From Beroe forskalii (taxonomy: Eukaryota; Ctenophora; Nuda; Beroida; Beroidae): a DNA stretch of 64,000 nt. This document shows positions 14,199 through 29,100 of this stretch, piece after piece. The translations under genes and the position numbers were made by a program. Position 1 is the stretch's first letter; the number at the start of each line of letters is the position of its first letter. The notes under the pieces were generated by a model. The model did not search any database, was not told where the DNA came from, and worked only from the letters and a program-made list of their open reading frames with translations. The stretch covers positions 620,001 to 684,000 of the forward strand of contig WFMF01000030.1 of NCBI GenBank assembly GCA_011033025.1. The letters are read 5' to 3'.

Positions 14199-17100
14199 CC
14201 CTATCGGAGGTTGATTGAGTCGCTGATTCTCCCGTGTCATTTTCGTTACCATTCAAATTTTAACCTTATAAAGCCTAGCTAGGAACTTTGTCGTAAAACT
14301 GCTTGCTTTCTTGGAGCATAAGAATATTGTGTGAAATTAAAAGCTCGGTTCATTTTAAGAAAGCTATCGCTTTTTAGTAAAATGAAACACCTCGAGATTC
14401 GAGAGTCTAACGACTCTCGAAGATGAATCACGTGCGTGTTTGTGGTTTTGGATGTATGTGGTCTTCAGTATTCTGACTGACGTCTGTGTGTCGACCTGTG
14501 TAAAAAGATGATCATCTGTGTTTGTCACTGAGCATGTATACTTATTATGGATTATGTGTGGTGCTAGATTATGTGTTTCCATGTACATTTCCGATCAAAC
14601 TCATTCATTTCATTACACATTGTGTTATGTGATGAAACGAAAATTTTCAAATATAATACATGAAACTCACAACCTCATTTACTTTTTCAATGTTCATTGT
14701 GAACACGGAATGATGTATAATATTATCGAATCCCCTGAGAAAACAATGCTCACATCTTCATAATATAGTGTGAAAGACGAAAGTAATTCCATCTATTAAA
14801 GCAATGTGCTAAGCTCTCTCTGGGTGTGACAGGAACTCCATTTTCATTAGTCGAGAACTTGACATGAACCTCGAATGGTTCTTTTTAGTTCGCCAAATTT
14901 GACATGATTTACTTCTTGTTTTAGCATGATTGCTCAATTCTGGGGTATCCTCACAGCGTTGAACTTGAAATTTTGATGGAAAATATAAGTCGTAGTACCT
15001 TAACACAATACTTTCAACATTTAACCTGAAAGAATCAAAAAGTGAAGAAAAATTACCATTTAGGCCATTTTAATCATGATTCTTCAGCAGATCTGCCCTT
15101 AATTTGTAACGCTTCCCTGAGCACAGCTCACTTGTCGATCGTGTGATAGAAGGCGTCTTCCTGCCACTTAACCTTATTAATTATTCACTTAAACTAATTA
15201 AGCGTGTGTACATTAGTCCCTCTACAACACACATACCTTCTCTCTAATAGTCTATTCATTCTACGAATATGGGTATCAACACATAGAACACAGTGCTCCA
15301 ATGTACAGTAAAGCAGCAAGGTAGAGAGATTGTGTAGTTACTGAAAAGTGATACTACTATACAATGTACATGGTAGAGAGTACATTGAAAGTATGGTGTG
15401 TTGTAGCTGAAACACAAATATTCCTCTGAGTAGCTGGATATTGAAAACCCCTCACATAAACAATTAATAATAATAGCCAGGCTCTAAAATGTATTTCTTA
15501 CAAAATCAGAGATGTGTCAATGAATAATGGATCTTGTCGACTACTTCCAGCATCAACTACATCCTCAGGTGACCCCCTGCATATCACGTGTCCCCTCGAC
15601 AATAATCTGCTGTTTTGCCATGTCCCTCTGTGTCCCTGTTTCCCTCAGTCCTCCTCAGTTCATGGAAACACCCTATATCCTCTTGATTCAATCGTTATTG
15701 CTGGCGTAATCAGAAACCTGACCGATCACACATCATTCAGTATCGTCTGCACTCCTAAACGTCTACAACGGTCAGCTAACACTATTTCCTATAAAAAGCA
15801 CTGTGTGTGTTGACTGATATGTGTTGCCGAGTGTGCATATTATATTGAGAGGTTCTTCCGCCTTCTAGGAATGCTACTTTCCGTCGTTACTTTATAACTG
15901 CTTTATTCCACACTCCATGATTTTCGCCCTACTTTCATACATAACATATGTTGTCAACGTAGCGAAGTAAAGCGTCGTACCATGGTGTGTCCATGGACCA
16001 AGTACGCATAATATCCTTTCACATAATATTATTGAGGCGACGGCAGCCGGTGTTGCTTCGCTTCTTTCGGACTTTAGGAATGGATACAATTTAGTTCCTT
16101 GTGGAATGTGGCTGTGTGTCAACCTTTTCAGCTATAAATCTAATCGCTCTATTTTGCAGTTCCAGTCTGAAAGCTTCCACTGTGCAATTGTACTGTACAG
16201 GGCTTACAAATGAGCATTCAATAAGAAAACCCCTTCCCGAAATAGTGCGACTGCGTTACTTCCCAGAAAGTTACATCATGAGCGTTCCATAACCAGGTTT
16301 CTACAGTCTCAGAACTACGTGACTTTGTGTACACAACAAGCTGATCTAGGTTACACGCACCCGTTTGGACGTTCAAACATGCAATTTGGTTGAAGTAACA
16401 TTCGAAGGATTTGTATTATACCTTGAATTTGTCTCTGCTTTGACGTTGAAGAAATGATCATGATTCGAGGAATTTAGCACTCAAGTTCGAGTGGAAATTT
16501 CAGATGGATGCAGTCAGAATCTTAACCATTTAGCTAAGTCAAATCAGCTAGGAAGTTTTTAGGATTTTTGAATTCGTGCACTATGATTTGCTGTAAGAGA
16601 CCAATCGACAAGATGAAACGATTTCAAGATTCTGTTATTATTTGCGATGATAATGACGAGGAGTGATTAAGTGGAATCATAGGGATTCTATGATGTATGT
16701 ATACCTTTGATTGTAGCGAATGACTCTACTAGAGTACTTGAAATATCGTATTTGATAAGAATAACGGTTCAAATCAAGTCCTCACTCGCTAAAATTCAAA
16801 CGATTCTCCCTTGCATACGATGACTTAAACTTTCCAGTGATTGGAATTCGTGTTTATCTCTTATTAAGCCCTTACGTCACGCGTTATGGCAACGCGCGCG
16901 CATAAATAGACGTACACGTGCAGTTTTAAGGCGCATGCTCCATTTAATACACTACCGTTTTTGGGTAGGTAGCTCTATAAACTTTTGATTGAAATGCAGT
17001 TGATAAGATGCAGTTGATGAGAGTAGGAGTATCAGAGTTCATGGCTGCTATGCATAATTTGCACGTGAAGATGTGTGTTATTACGCGTCATTTGTTCTAC

Positions 17101-20100
17101 TTTATGTGTCGTTAAAATCGGAAAACCTTAAAATCAGAGACATTAAAATGAAAAATCGTTGAAATCATCAACGGATCAGGTACTATAACGTTTACTCTTC
17201 ACTCTAAAGTGACCTTGACTTCTGAACCGAGCCTTTCAGTACGATATAAAATATAAAGCAATCTGAATATTATGCTCATATCAATACCATAGAGTTTAGG
17301 TCCATGTCAATCTTGATGATATTAGCACTGAATGTCTCAATCATAATGCGGGACATTTAATGCGTAGCATGGTCAACCACAAGGGGTGACCTCATTATCA
17401 TGGTTATGTCTATTCAATTGATGATTTCGAGCCCTTAATGTACATTTTATAATTAATGTATATTATGAACCTGTCTAATGTCTATGTCAAGTTCAGGCTC
17501 TGATGAATTCTATTATGAACCTGCCCTTCACCTACCAGCTTGTGCCTTATTAAGTTATTATATTTAGTTTACACACATATGTGTCATCAGTCAAATTGTC
17601 ATAACCTTATTAGACTCATCTCAAAACAGCTCTATACCTAGAAATCCTGTCTTGTTGAACTGCTTATATTATAAATCCACTGCAGTGCATTCTCATTGGC
17701 TCGTGCTAATAATTTAAACTGTGTTGATTATCGTATTAAAATATGCGCTCAGAAAAAGTAGGCGGTTGAGATGCCGTCATAACCATAGTGCGATGTAGTA
17801 AGTTAATGACATTTTGACATAGAACTACCTATTTTTCGCGTGCGGGGGCTAGAGTTTAATGCACTGCATTTAGAGTTTACCTTCAAGAACTGGTTTGTTA
17901 TTAATAAAGTACAAGGGAATGTTGGTTTACAAATTAGAATACAAGAATATGTAACGACGTTTTCTCAAGGAAATCTTGTGAATGTTTGGAAAAAGTTTTT
18001 ATCAATTTAGCGTTGTTGGAGGGTGTCAGTGTCATGCGCTATTAGAGTATTAGATGATATTTTTGGCATATCGATGAACTCTCCATATAGGTCCAGGTTT
18101 ATCGGACGTTTAGACAATGTCCTTGGTTATGGGACTAACTCAATGTCGAAGATTGTATACCTGTTGATCGAGATCGGGTTTGTTACTGATGGTTTGCCCT
18201 TCTTTATCAAGAGCTGAATTGAAATGAATTTAATGCCTAAGCTTGAGCGTCATCAATTCACGATTAGATTCCGCATACCGACTACTTGCCTCTCTACAGC
18301 CTATAGAATTCTCTCGATATGTAAGACATAACATGTTATTCTGGGCACAACTCAGTAAAACCACTCATAATTGTAGGTTTAGGTTGGCGGTCACTCAATT
18401 ATTCGCAGACCAATTTTCGTTGATAGATCAGTAGTTCTAAGTTGAATAATATTGAACTGTGTTTTTTATGTAAATATAGAATATGAGCTACAAATCTTTA
18501 TTCAGAGAGTTAGAGGTAAGTTGTCTAGCGTCTGTTAACTGTTGACCTATGATTTTGGGGTTATATATATTCTTTAGAATACCCAAAAAACATCATGTAG
18601 CTATTTCCCATTTCTCTTTCATCCGCTAAATTTAAATGGTCATTACAGGTTTATTTTGTACATGGTTCTTGTCATTAATCTGAGACTAATGGAACATGCC
18701 AGGATTTTTGGAGCTGGAAATCTGAACCATATCGAAAGCTTTGCTGGCATACAGTAAAAACTTTAAGACGCGTAATCAAATGTTTAGCGGGCGCTATTAT
18801 AACCCTTCGGATGCCATGTACTTGAGTTAATATGGGTTTGATACTATTTCTCATATGTATCCGTATTCGTTATGATATTTATATGACAGGTATGTTTCTG
18901 TTTTGAATGTCATGTGTATGTAGTTTGAAATGGTGACGTGTTTCAGCTCAAGTGGAGTTGGTGAATACGCTGAGTGAAGGGAAACACCACTTGGGAGACT
19001 TCCTTCCTGAGGAGGAGCTGCAGAGATTCATGACAAGGGTAAGTCGTAAGTAACAATAAATCAGAGTTAATGAATTAGTCATGACAAGGGCAAGTCATAA
19101 AGTCATAAGTTACAATAACTTAGTTTTAAAGAATTAGTCATGACTAAGGTAAGTCATAATAAACAATAAATAAGTTTTAATGAATTAGTCATGACCAGGG
19201 TAAGTCATAACTTACAATAAATCAGAGTTAATGAATTAGTATCCCTTACACCAGTACGTCAGTCCAGGTATCTCTCACACCAATGCGTCAGTGCAGGTCA
19301 GGCTGGTATCTATGACACCAGTACGTCAATGAATGCCGAGGTACGCCTTAACCAATGGTTCAGACTCCAGTTATAACGGTTCACACTTCACACCACATAC
19401 ATCTTTATGCGCTTTAATGGAACTTTCTTAGTAAATGAGTATATGGAGCCCTGGGATTTTTTTTCGAGCTCGAAACTCGAATTCATATTAGGCAAGGGTG
19501 TGAAGGTCTGAAAACTTTATCTGGCATCATACTTCATTACTTCATGATGGTCTCTTAATGGTTCCCATCGATGTTTCCTCCGAATCCATCCATCTGTTCC
19601 TCTATATTTGAGCCAGATATTGTATTGTTCAAAATTCCACTTACATTGTACAAAGTATGCTATACAATATGCCAATATACTACAATGTAGATTGAGTAAT
19701 GAGTACCATACACAATATCTAGAAGATATATTAGTCCTTGACAAAAGAGATTTGGAAAAAGACCTGTGTCTTCATGATGGAGAGCGCTTTATACAAGTGT
19801 ATCAATATGATATTATATGATATTATATGATGGAACCCGGGAACCAGGCTGTCTCTGAATAGAGCCCAATGTGGTCAATAGCAATAAGCAACCCCAGATA
19901 TCTGAGATATTGTCATCTCAAAATATAAAACAGTGAAGATTTGACGCTGAGTAATAACTAATAGGCCAACCATTATAGCGATATTTTGTGCTCTACAATC
20001 TCTGAAGTCTTTGATGCACAGTATCATTATCTTTAATTTTCTCTTGACGTACCGCGTGCTGTTATAGCCTACAAATTCGCTGAATGAGGTCCTCATAACA

Positions 20101-23100
20101 GTAAATCCGTAACAGATCATGAGAGAGGACCATGGTAAAGTACGAATAATTTATCCGGGGGTCCCGAGCTTATTCTGTAAAAGGTATAAACGTTTCTCCA
20201 GTGTTCCACTGGAGGAAGCAGGATTTTATCCTGAGCTGGGGCCGTGAATCACTTGTCTGGCCGGGGCTGAAGAGAACAAATGAAACTTTACTGGTGCTGG
20301 GAGATCACTAATTAAGCTGTGGCCGGGGTTGGTTTTATATGGTTTTTATGCGCCATAACTATTTCGATAGTTATGGCGCATATTTTAAAGGTGCTGCAGT
20401 AAATGCACTCATATACCTACCTATTGAAATGAACATACGTCAATCGTATACCTATACTGTTGTTTTAAGGTAAAAGTTGCTTAGGCGAGTGTTGCTAAGG
20501 TAGTTAGGTAACTGCTGATTAGGTAGTTGTTGCTACGGTAAAGTTGCGGTTAGGCAACATTTGCTAAGGCCTCTATTGTTAAGGTAACTGTTTCAAAGGT
20601 AAGGGTGGTGCGTTAAGTTATCTCCTCCACTGTCGACTAAGTAAACACAGGGCAGGTGGTTCTCCATGGCTATTTCCTGAGCTCGCACGTGCATATATTC
20701 AGTGTTGGGGTAGCAAGTGCCTCCCTTCAGATTTGCATCATTAGCCATACTTCCCCTGCCTGACACCCGACCTATTCCAGTGACGATGTCTGCAGCATTT
20801 ACTTCCTCCTTGTCCAGCTTGTATTCTGCTGTCTTGGACATTTCGGGGAAGAGAGACCTAGGGTCGAGGAGGGTGGTGAATGTTGATTCACTGCCTCACC
20901 AGCAGCTTCACTTGCTGGTGTGTCGAGTCAGCTGCCTCACCAGCAGTGTCCCCTGGTGTGTAGAGTCCAAGCCTCAGTGCCCCTTCCTCGAAAGGGAAGT
21001 TGTTAGGAAGTTATAGGTAGCATGTTTGATCTAAGGCAATGAGAAGAATGAGCTATTTCACTTCAATTGCTCTTTTCGGGCTAATTTTATTTTCATCGTA
21101 GTTGACATGAAAATATCGTCATGAATTGGAGTTTAATCTGCCGTCTGCAAGCGGGAGCCCCTAGAAGCCAAATGTAAATTATGGAAACGTCGGCTCTATA
21201 GGATTTTTCCTCTTATTTTGATTAAGTTTGCCGAATTACCTCTAAAAGGAATTTACCTAGAAGGGGTTTGTCTAGGGGGGACCAGGTGAGGAAGTCTCAG
21301 CATTGTTGCTGAGGCAGGTGCCCACTGACCGGTCTCAATATTAGAAAGTTAGAATAGAAGGAAGAAGAATTAATTTGTCGTGAAGAACCACTGAAATACA
21401 TTTGGCAGTGAAAAGGATACATTTGATACATGTTCATGTCCCTGATGACATTGCCCATGTCCACTGCATTGCACACTGTGTGTTTCGTGTGTGGAGAGGT
21501 CTATCTCGTATAGAACCACCCTCCGACTAATGCTCTATCGTATACCGTCAACTCATTAGTCTATTTCTTCTACCAAATTACCTTATGTAATTACATTACA
21601 TGATGGTTACAGCATTACCAATACCATACAGCAGACAATCAGACTTTTCCTAAAAAAGCGGAAGGAATGCGATTTATTTTTTCTTGAAATTTAATGTCCG
21701 TTGCCTTGCCACAGAAACCACCAAAGTCTGATACCGACATACCATGTCACCATTCTTTGACAAAAGCAGTGGTCGCTGTATTACTCAATATACCCTGATG
21801 TGTATATTATACAATTATACAATTATACAGATCTGATCTGTTCATCTGGCAAGTGTGTACTACACAGAATATACGACCTGTATTGTTCATTATGTATGTC
21901 GAACATAAATACTTACTCAACACAATACGTTTGAAACAGTTAAGTGGTCCACAACCAACAGCTTTTTAGGAGGCTGTATCCCTCAACCTTTCCCGTGTAT
22001 GTAATGTGTATCCATTTTGCACTGTATTTATGTGAAAAGGACACAGTATATATTATGTAACGTCAGATAAAACAGTCTCTGATAGGTGGTAAATGTTACG
22101 GCACTTGTCTTAAAACGGAAAACTGATAGGTCCATCGCTTGGTAACGTTGCTCTGATGCTCTGAAATCCGATAGATTCACCACCTGGTACTGTGTTATAG
22201 TTGAGAGACCTATCAAAGATGCTAGATACTAAGTACCGGCTGGTATATCGACTATCGAATGGAATCAGAGGGTGCTCGTCCATAATGCACTCAGTTTTTA
22301 TAAGAAACTGTAGAATAGTAGAATGTAGATAACTAGATAAGAAATTCGAAAAATTATGAAACTGAAAATTTTACGCTCAAAATCGCTGAAAATTTTAAAA
22401 ACTTTTTGGCTAGAATTTCAATACGTTTCTTATGGAAAAAAAACTCAGCGTAATAGTTCCTCAATTATAGATCCCCACAATGATTATAATAGTTGTCAAC
22501 ATGTGTCATCTCTCTTTATTAAGAATTAAGATGTTAGATGCCCCATTGCCCTACATTGTATATTATTATATAGAAGTAAATTCATGCTTGTTTTCCATCT
22601 TGTTGACATGCTAATTCCATTTAAACAAGTTCCCTGTACCATTTAACTTATCAGTGGCACTGTGTACATGAAGGTAATGTGTCTACATTTGCCATAAAGT
22701 ACTACGGCAGTGGTTTAATTGTACTGGTTGTTTGTCTATTTTAGTACAAATATTGAATACCTGAATCTGCTCACTACAGACAAAGTTGGAATATTCCAGA
22801 CAGTTAAGTTAAATATCGCAGACAGTGGAATTTACTGCGGAATTCAAATCAATGTCACCTGTCTCCTCATCTGCTGGAAATAGACTCTGCTTGACATCGT
22901 ACAATATATGAATATTTAGTACAAATGAGGCATGAGCACATGGTATTGAGTTGAAGAGAAAATAGTCAATCAGTGTCTCCTTGGCACAAAGAGACACTGC
23001 CTGAATAGATGCATAATTGTAGAGAAATGGGCGCATTGTGTTCAGACTTGTACACACATTCATACACTCCCATACAATACGTGACTACCCACGCACTTAG

Positions 23101-26100
23101 CCCACCATATTACTCTGGGGAGAGGCCACACTTCCCAGTGACAGTCCGCATCTGGCACAGAATCTCCACATTTGATTTGGTAATCACACTCCTGAAATAA
23201 CCGGAAAGACCGGTACGGGACGCCTCTGATCTAATGCGGCATTATTTTCCCTGCCCAGGGAATTGCCTAATTTAAACGACAGCAGTTTTCTGACGACCTT
23301 GCAGTGAGAGGTGAGGTTTGAAATAGCCTATTGCGACCCTTACCTCTTACTGCAAGGTCGTCAGAAAACTGCTGTCGTTTAAATTTTTGAGGTAGAAGTT
23401 GCTCAAGATGACAAGATAGGAGTTGCGTTTATGTCTTATGAACCATTTTTAAAAATTTGTCATGGAAATTATATGCAAAAGCATTTTTATTCAAATGATG
23501 CAGTGTAAGTGTCAATTAAATGACAAATGTGTATTGAAATCAAGCTAATCCCGCACTTGTGGTAACCTTTCTTTCAAAAGAGGTTTTTTCTCTCATTATC
23601 AGCATGTGAATCCTCCCATATTTCCTCAATTGTAATTTCTTAATAGGGTTTTACCTTCATTTCAGTCTGATTAATACTAAGAGTTCAAAATATGCCCGCA
23701 ACAAATTTTTGGTATAAGAAACTCAAAATTCCACTTTTATTTATGGAAAAAAGCTGTTCAGTAGTTTCCTATATTTATCAGTCGCTTCCTATAATTTATA
23801 TCGAATGGTTCCTAAGAAAAGCAAACTAAAATTATAATTTGACTGTCAGAATTATACTTAACTGTTTATTTTAGCTTTTTAGCCTTCATTTTGTAGGAGA
23901 AGGATTTGAAGATTATGATAGTCTAGGCTATGGGTTTTTGACAAACATTGCTTTTTACGTACATTGCTTGACTGTTTATGTATGTCTGTATGTCTGAGTG
24001 TCTGGTCTTGGTCGTTGGAGATCGTGAATATAACAGCACCTGTTATACCTGCCTCTCTCCACCAGCCTTCTAACGAACTGCGTTCTTATTTACCGTAATT
24101 ACCCACCAATAATTGCACTGTGCGTGACGAGGCTTCTTTGTCTTAGTTTTGTCTTTGTTGTGCTGTGATCGTGTGTCTGTACGTCAATGTTTGTCTAAAC
24201 GTGTGTCTGCTTGTGTGACTAATTAAAACTATCGGTGTGAGCAGCCTATTATCGTCTCTTATGAACTACAGCGTGCTGCTGTCTGCGTGATTCATACCTT
24301 GGTGCCTTGGTGTAAATTTAGTGTAAATACCGCTGATTACGGCTCTAACTGTGTAAACACGGAGTCGGATAGTGTTTTCGTCCTGGCATTCTACGGTGTC
24401 CATTATACCGGTATTGTGGTGCTCATTTTACTTGTATTTTAGCAGCAATTTTACTGGTATTTTAGTGCTCATTTTACCAGTATTTTGGAGGTCATATATA
24501 GCTCCATCTTCTTACTCAGGACTGTTGATGTTCATCAATTATGACAAATGAGTAAGGTAAACATGTCTACAAACGTTTGGTGCAATCCCGTTTTTGGTCT
24601 CCTGAAAAAAGGGTAGTCGTCAAAACTAAAATAACCAATGAGTGTATGCTTCTGCCGAGTAGTTTCAGATGGCTCTCCGCAGAAATTAAATCTATAGCTT
24701 GGAATGTTGAAAGAATATTTGTCTGTTCAGATGCTATGACCACAATCAAAAACTTGCTTTTGATTAATTTGATTTCAACACATTTAATTCATTACTACTT
24801 TCTACATTTCAACATTTTAACATTCCAATCACATTTGATTCAATACTGCTTTCTACAATTCATGGAGACATACTGTTTGTTAATCTACAAAGCACAGTTC
24901 AAAGGTGTGCAGTGATTCGACCAAATCCTGTCTTCATCAAACATGAGTATAATCTTCATCAGATCAGTGCAGGTTATCTCATCACTTTTCATCGTATCCT
25001 CATCTCATCTCATTAATCTCGATTTCGCAACGATTGTACCACTGTGCATTGTGTGACAAGCGCCAGACGAGAATGTACAATGTGCACTGAACATGGCACC
25101 TCGAACAGGGAGCTGATGCTGAAATAAGATGATTGATGAGTTAATTGAAAAGACGCAAGGCAACACCAGACCATGTAAATTTCTCAGGTTACGTTAACCA
25201 TTCACGCGGCTCGTAGTCTGTGGTTTTAACTCATGTAACTGTCTATTTAACATTCCAAGATCACATTTAATTTATTACTACTTTCTACATTTCCTGGAGG
25301 TATACTGTTTGTTAATCTATAAGACATAGTTCAAAGGCGGAGTTATTCGACCAACTCATGTCTCCATCAAACATGAGTATAATCTTCATCAGAGCAGTGC
25401 TGGTTATCTCATCACTTTTCATCGTAGCCTCATCTCATCTCATTAATCTCGATTTCGCAACTATTGTACCACTGTACCTTGTGTGACGAGCGCCAGACGA
25501 TAATGTACAATGTGCACCACTTGTACTGACCATGGCACCTCGAACAGAGAGCTGATGCTGAAATAAGATGATTGATGAGTTAATTGAAAAGACGCAAGGC
25601 AACAACAGACCATGTAAATTTCTCAGGTTACGTTAACCATTCACGCGGCTTTTATAGTCTGTGGTTTTAACTCATGTAACTGTGTAAGTTCTCGATTGAA
25701 TGCGTTGTTTATATTCTACCACATGAATCACTCCAGGCTTCACTCTGTTAATAACAATAATAACAATATTCCATGTCGTATGTGTTAATAAATCTAACTC
25801 CTTTCCGAACCCATATTTGCCTGTTTAACTGTGACCCGTGAAAGGGGTCGGATGTCCGTCTTACTTTACATTTGGTAAGGCTTTCCTCAGAACAAACAGC
25901 TGGTAATTAAACTCTTGTTCTCTTCCGCCTCATCAGACGGTGTATCAGTATTCTCCACATTCACAGGCATTTCTCATTACTTCAAGAGACAGGAAACCTT
26001 TCACTTAAAGATATGAAAAGTTTCATTTTCTTAAAAGCACTTTCACTCTCCGAAAGCTTTTATCGTTAATAATTGTGGGATTAAGTCGGTAATTGTGTAC

Positions 26101-29100
26101 GTGTGCTCGTAAAATTTATTTAACAGTTAAACGGAGTTCAGGTGGGAAATGCGATGGAAGGTGTTGAACTGTTGATACATGTTAAAGTTCTGTTCTTGTA
26201 TTCTTGGTTCCATGCAAAGTACAGTTTTAAAAGTATATATCTTTAAGATATACTATATAGGTACGCGTGTACACTGTACGTGAGCGTTAATACACTTCAG
26301 GTAGTGTTATACACATTAGATCTACAAAGTGGAACTTGTGTGTGTAACAGCATATAGGTAACTGTGTTATACCTTATCCGACATAATTATCACGGACCTA
26401 AAACTTCACAGAAATTAATCTTCGCGGTTGTTCGTTCAAATATCTAACTAAATTTTGAAATTTTTGGCTCGAATTTTCCAATATTCTTCCACGATTCGAA
26501 TACTTGAATTCGAATTTTTCGGTAAATGTTAATGATTTTCCATATTGCAGTTACTGAAGATGGAAAAGAACTATGATTTCATGAAGAATTTTATTATTTG
26601 TGTAGTCAGAAAATTTGTGTCTGTACTCTGTGCCCTAAAAGTTTTAAGAGGAAATACTGGACTTAATCCTCACGGTCCTGAAGATCACGGAAATTATCAT
26701 CACGACACAATTTTATTATTAATATTCACGCTGAGGCGCTGTAAGACAGGTCTTGGCAGTCTGCTGGGGCCAGACCAATGGACTACAAGGCGGGTGAAAC
26801 TTCTCGTTCAATAGGAATGCCATAGCCTGTTTTCTTTATGTTACACATGTAAACATGCTTCATTGTTAGGAAATCATTCTCTCGTCCGGTCTCATCAGAT
26901 TCTGTGTTCCTTTGTTACATATTATTATTATCATGGGACCAAGTGTAGAAAGTGGTGTTTCAGCATTCCATTCACCCAGTCCCCATGTTGCCCTATATTC
27001 TCCAGGTCTTTATTCTCCTATATTCCCTACCACGGACCCTGCATCCCTGGTTATTACTGGGATTTGGGGCACGGAATCCTTGATATATAAAGAAGGTGGA
27101 AGGGGTTCAGTTTGTTTATAATTAACAGCACCACAACTCATTAATATCATGCCTATAATTAATATTATAATGAACCGTAATGAAATGCACGTCTGATCGG
27201 CTTCTCTTTGGATAACCTTCACAAAGAACCACCTGTGATTAAACCTACGTTAATGTACAGCATGAGCATGGAAAGGGCGCTCTGACGTTGTCAGTTCACA
27301 ATGCTACAGCATGCTACTGACGTCAGTACCAGTTCCCTGTAATCAAGCTTACTCAGAGCATAATGCTCTGTGGAGGAAGAGCAGCCTGAATTTCAAGCAA
27401 ATTATATAAAACATTTACAAGCATTAAGCTTCTGATACCACTAGCACACAGAGCTGGCTTACTCCTGGACTTTTAGTGTACCTGTCGACAGGTACATGGG
27501 ACTAAATTCTGACAGGTAGCTGGTACCAGGTTCTACGTATCAGGGATCAGGTACCTTGGACTATCGGTCAGGTGCAAGGTACCTTGAACTATTTGGTGAT
27601 GCCCTGTTAGTCTGTATAGTGTAGGTATTTAGGTACTCAATTATAATAATTTGATGGTAACTAGGTATTTTGGGATCCGTACACACCTTTAAGAGGCATC
27701 GTAGGGTTTTGCCACTGGCACCACTGAGAGCTCATTTGGCCTCATTCAGTAAACAGTGGTTTACACTGCTCTATACATCATATACTAATCCTCTGGTTTT
27801 ATTTGGAGCCTTGCCTTAACCGGAGTTGTCAAATTCTCTAATGGGACTCATTACTTAATGAGGCTCATTATGTATCCCAATCTTTCAGATAGCTCGCACT
27901 AATGTTTCCCTTAAATCGTTTTAAAATCGTAAAATCAATACACCGTTCCTCAGTCTCAACTCTCTTGTGAAGATTTTTGTTTCCAAAATTTTATGGCTAT
28001 GCTCAGAAATGACATACCACATATTGCTAGATTTTGTTGGCTCAGATATGAATAATTTACAGAAACTGTTCAAAACATGTGATCAATTGTCCTTTTATTT
28101 CAGGTTACAGCGATCAAGTCAGGAAAGAACCCGGAAGAAGCAATAGGTCCGGACAACTCTAACGCTATACAGTCGGATAACGTGGGTTTCCAGATGCTAC
28201 AGAAGGCTGGCTGGAAGGAGGGGACTGGACTAGGGGCTTCCGGGTCTGGGATAGTCCAGCCCATTGACAGGTGAGATCCTCCAACTCTTGTCAAACAATA
28301 TATTGATCACAATAATGTTCCGCCTTCGTACATTGTTATTTGATAAGTTGATAGTACAACCAACAGTAGGGGTGTTACTATTGAATGCTTAGAAGTAGGT
28401 ACAATACACTGAAACTATGAGATAGAGACAGTGAATGTATTTGATAGAGGGATTCTGACAGCGTGTCTGTCGCTCTATTTTTTATCCCCTCCCTCCGGCT
28501 AAATCCTGAGGCAAATAGCCGGAAGAATCTATAAAACAGTAGGGGTGGATAAGAAATAATTCCGTTCGAACACGGAATTCATATTTTACTGAAGATCTAC
28601 TGCTGTAGCGTTATTTCATTTTGTATACAGAATTCGCGTCGTATATCTTAGCTGGGATTTACCCTCAAGAATTACACAGATACAACTTTCCATAGTTCAA
28701 CTTTACATAGTTCAACTTATCATAGTTCATGCTGAATGTAATTTACAATTATTTAGCGTACAAACATTTCAGGGATGTTATTTTCTATAAAAGCACTGTG
28801 TAATGAATGGAATTAGGTACTATTGTTTCCCCTACTGCACTATATACAAGCTAGCAATTTGAATGGTCAAATTGTAAACTTCCAATACACGCACTCGGGA
28901 CTGGCCGTGCCCACAGGGCCTCCACATATTCCTGCTTTCTTCAGTAATTTTCGAAGTAAAAAGCACATTGATGTATTGATCTTGCAGTAAGTCTGATCTC
29001 TACTAGAGCTCACCAACTTGTAGCCAGAGTGTCACTATATTTGGAATTTCCGCCAAAGTTCGCTACAACCCACATGATGTCACCATCAGGGATTAGAATA

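Larger units (their letters stand above)
8158..18946. other. large SUGP1-like intron with dispersed repeats
   Basis: No exon is recognisable. It contains E-box clusters (9785-9992), a family of about 55-bp dispersed CRE-containing repeats, a short 19-bp tandem repeat with ACTCCAGTGAAAACACAC (about 10748-10792), a poly-G run (11935-11949) and a GT microsatellite (14164-14194). Confidence 0.5.
19241..28103. other. SUGP1-like intron with fragments and repeats
   Basis: A short tandem of a 29-bp CACCAGTACGTCAGT unit lies at about 19243-19330. It also holds the reverse-strand MCCC2 fragment, two foldbacks (20348-20381 and 23271-23383) and a 430-bp tandem duplication (24819-25685). No SUGP1 exon is seen. 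Confidence 0.5.

Noticed and set aside
20341-20390. Intrinsic terminator-like hairpin
   Set aside because: Rho-independent terminators are bacterial and this locus is a eukaryotic intron.
26545-26814. 89-codon frame starting [12 protein letters not shown]
   Set aside because: No splice context, no motif, isolated in an intron.
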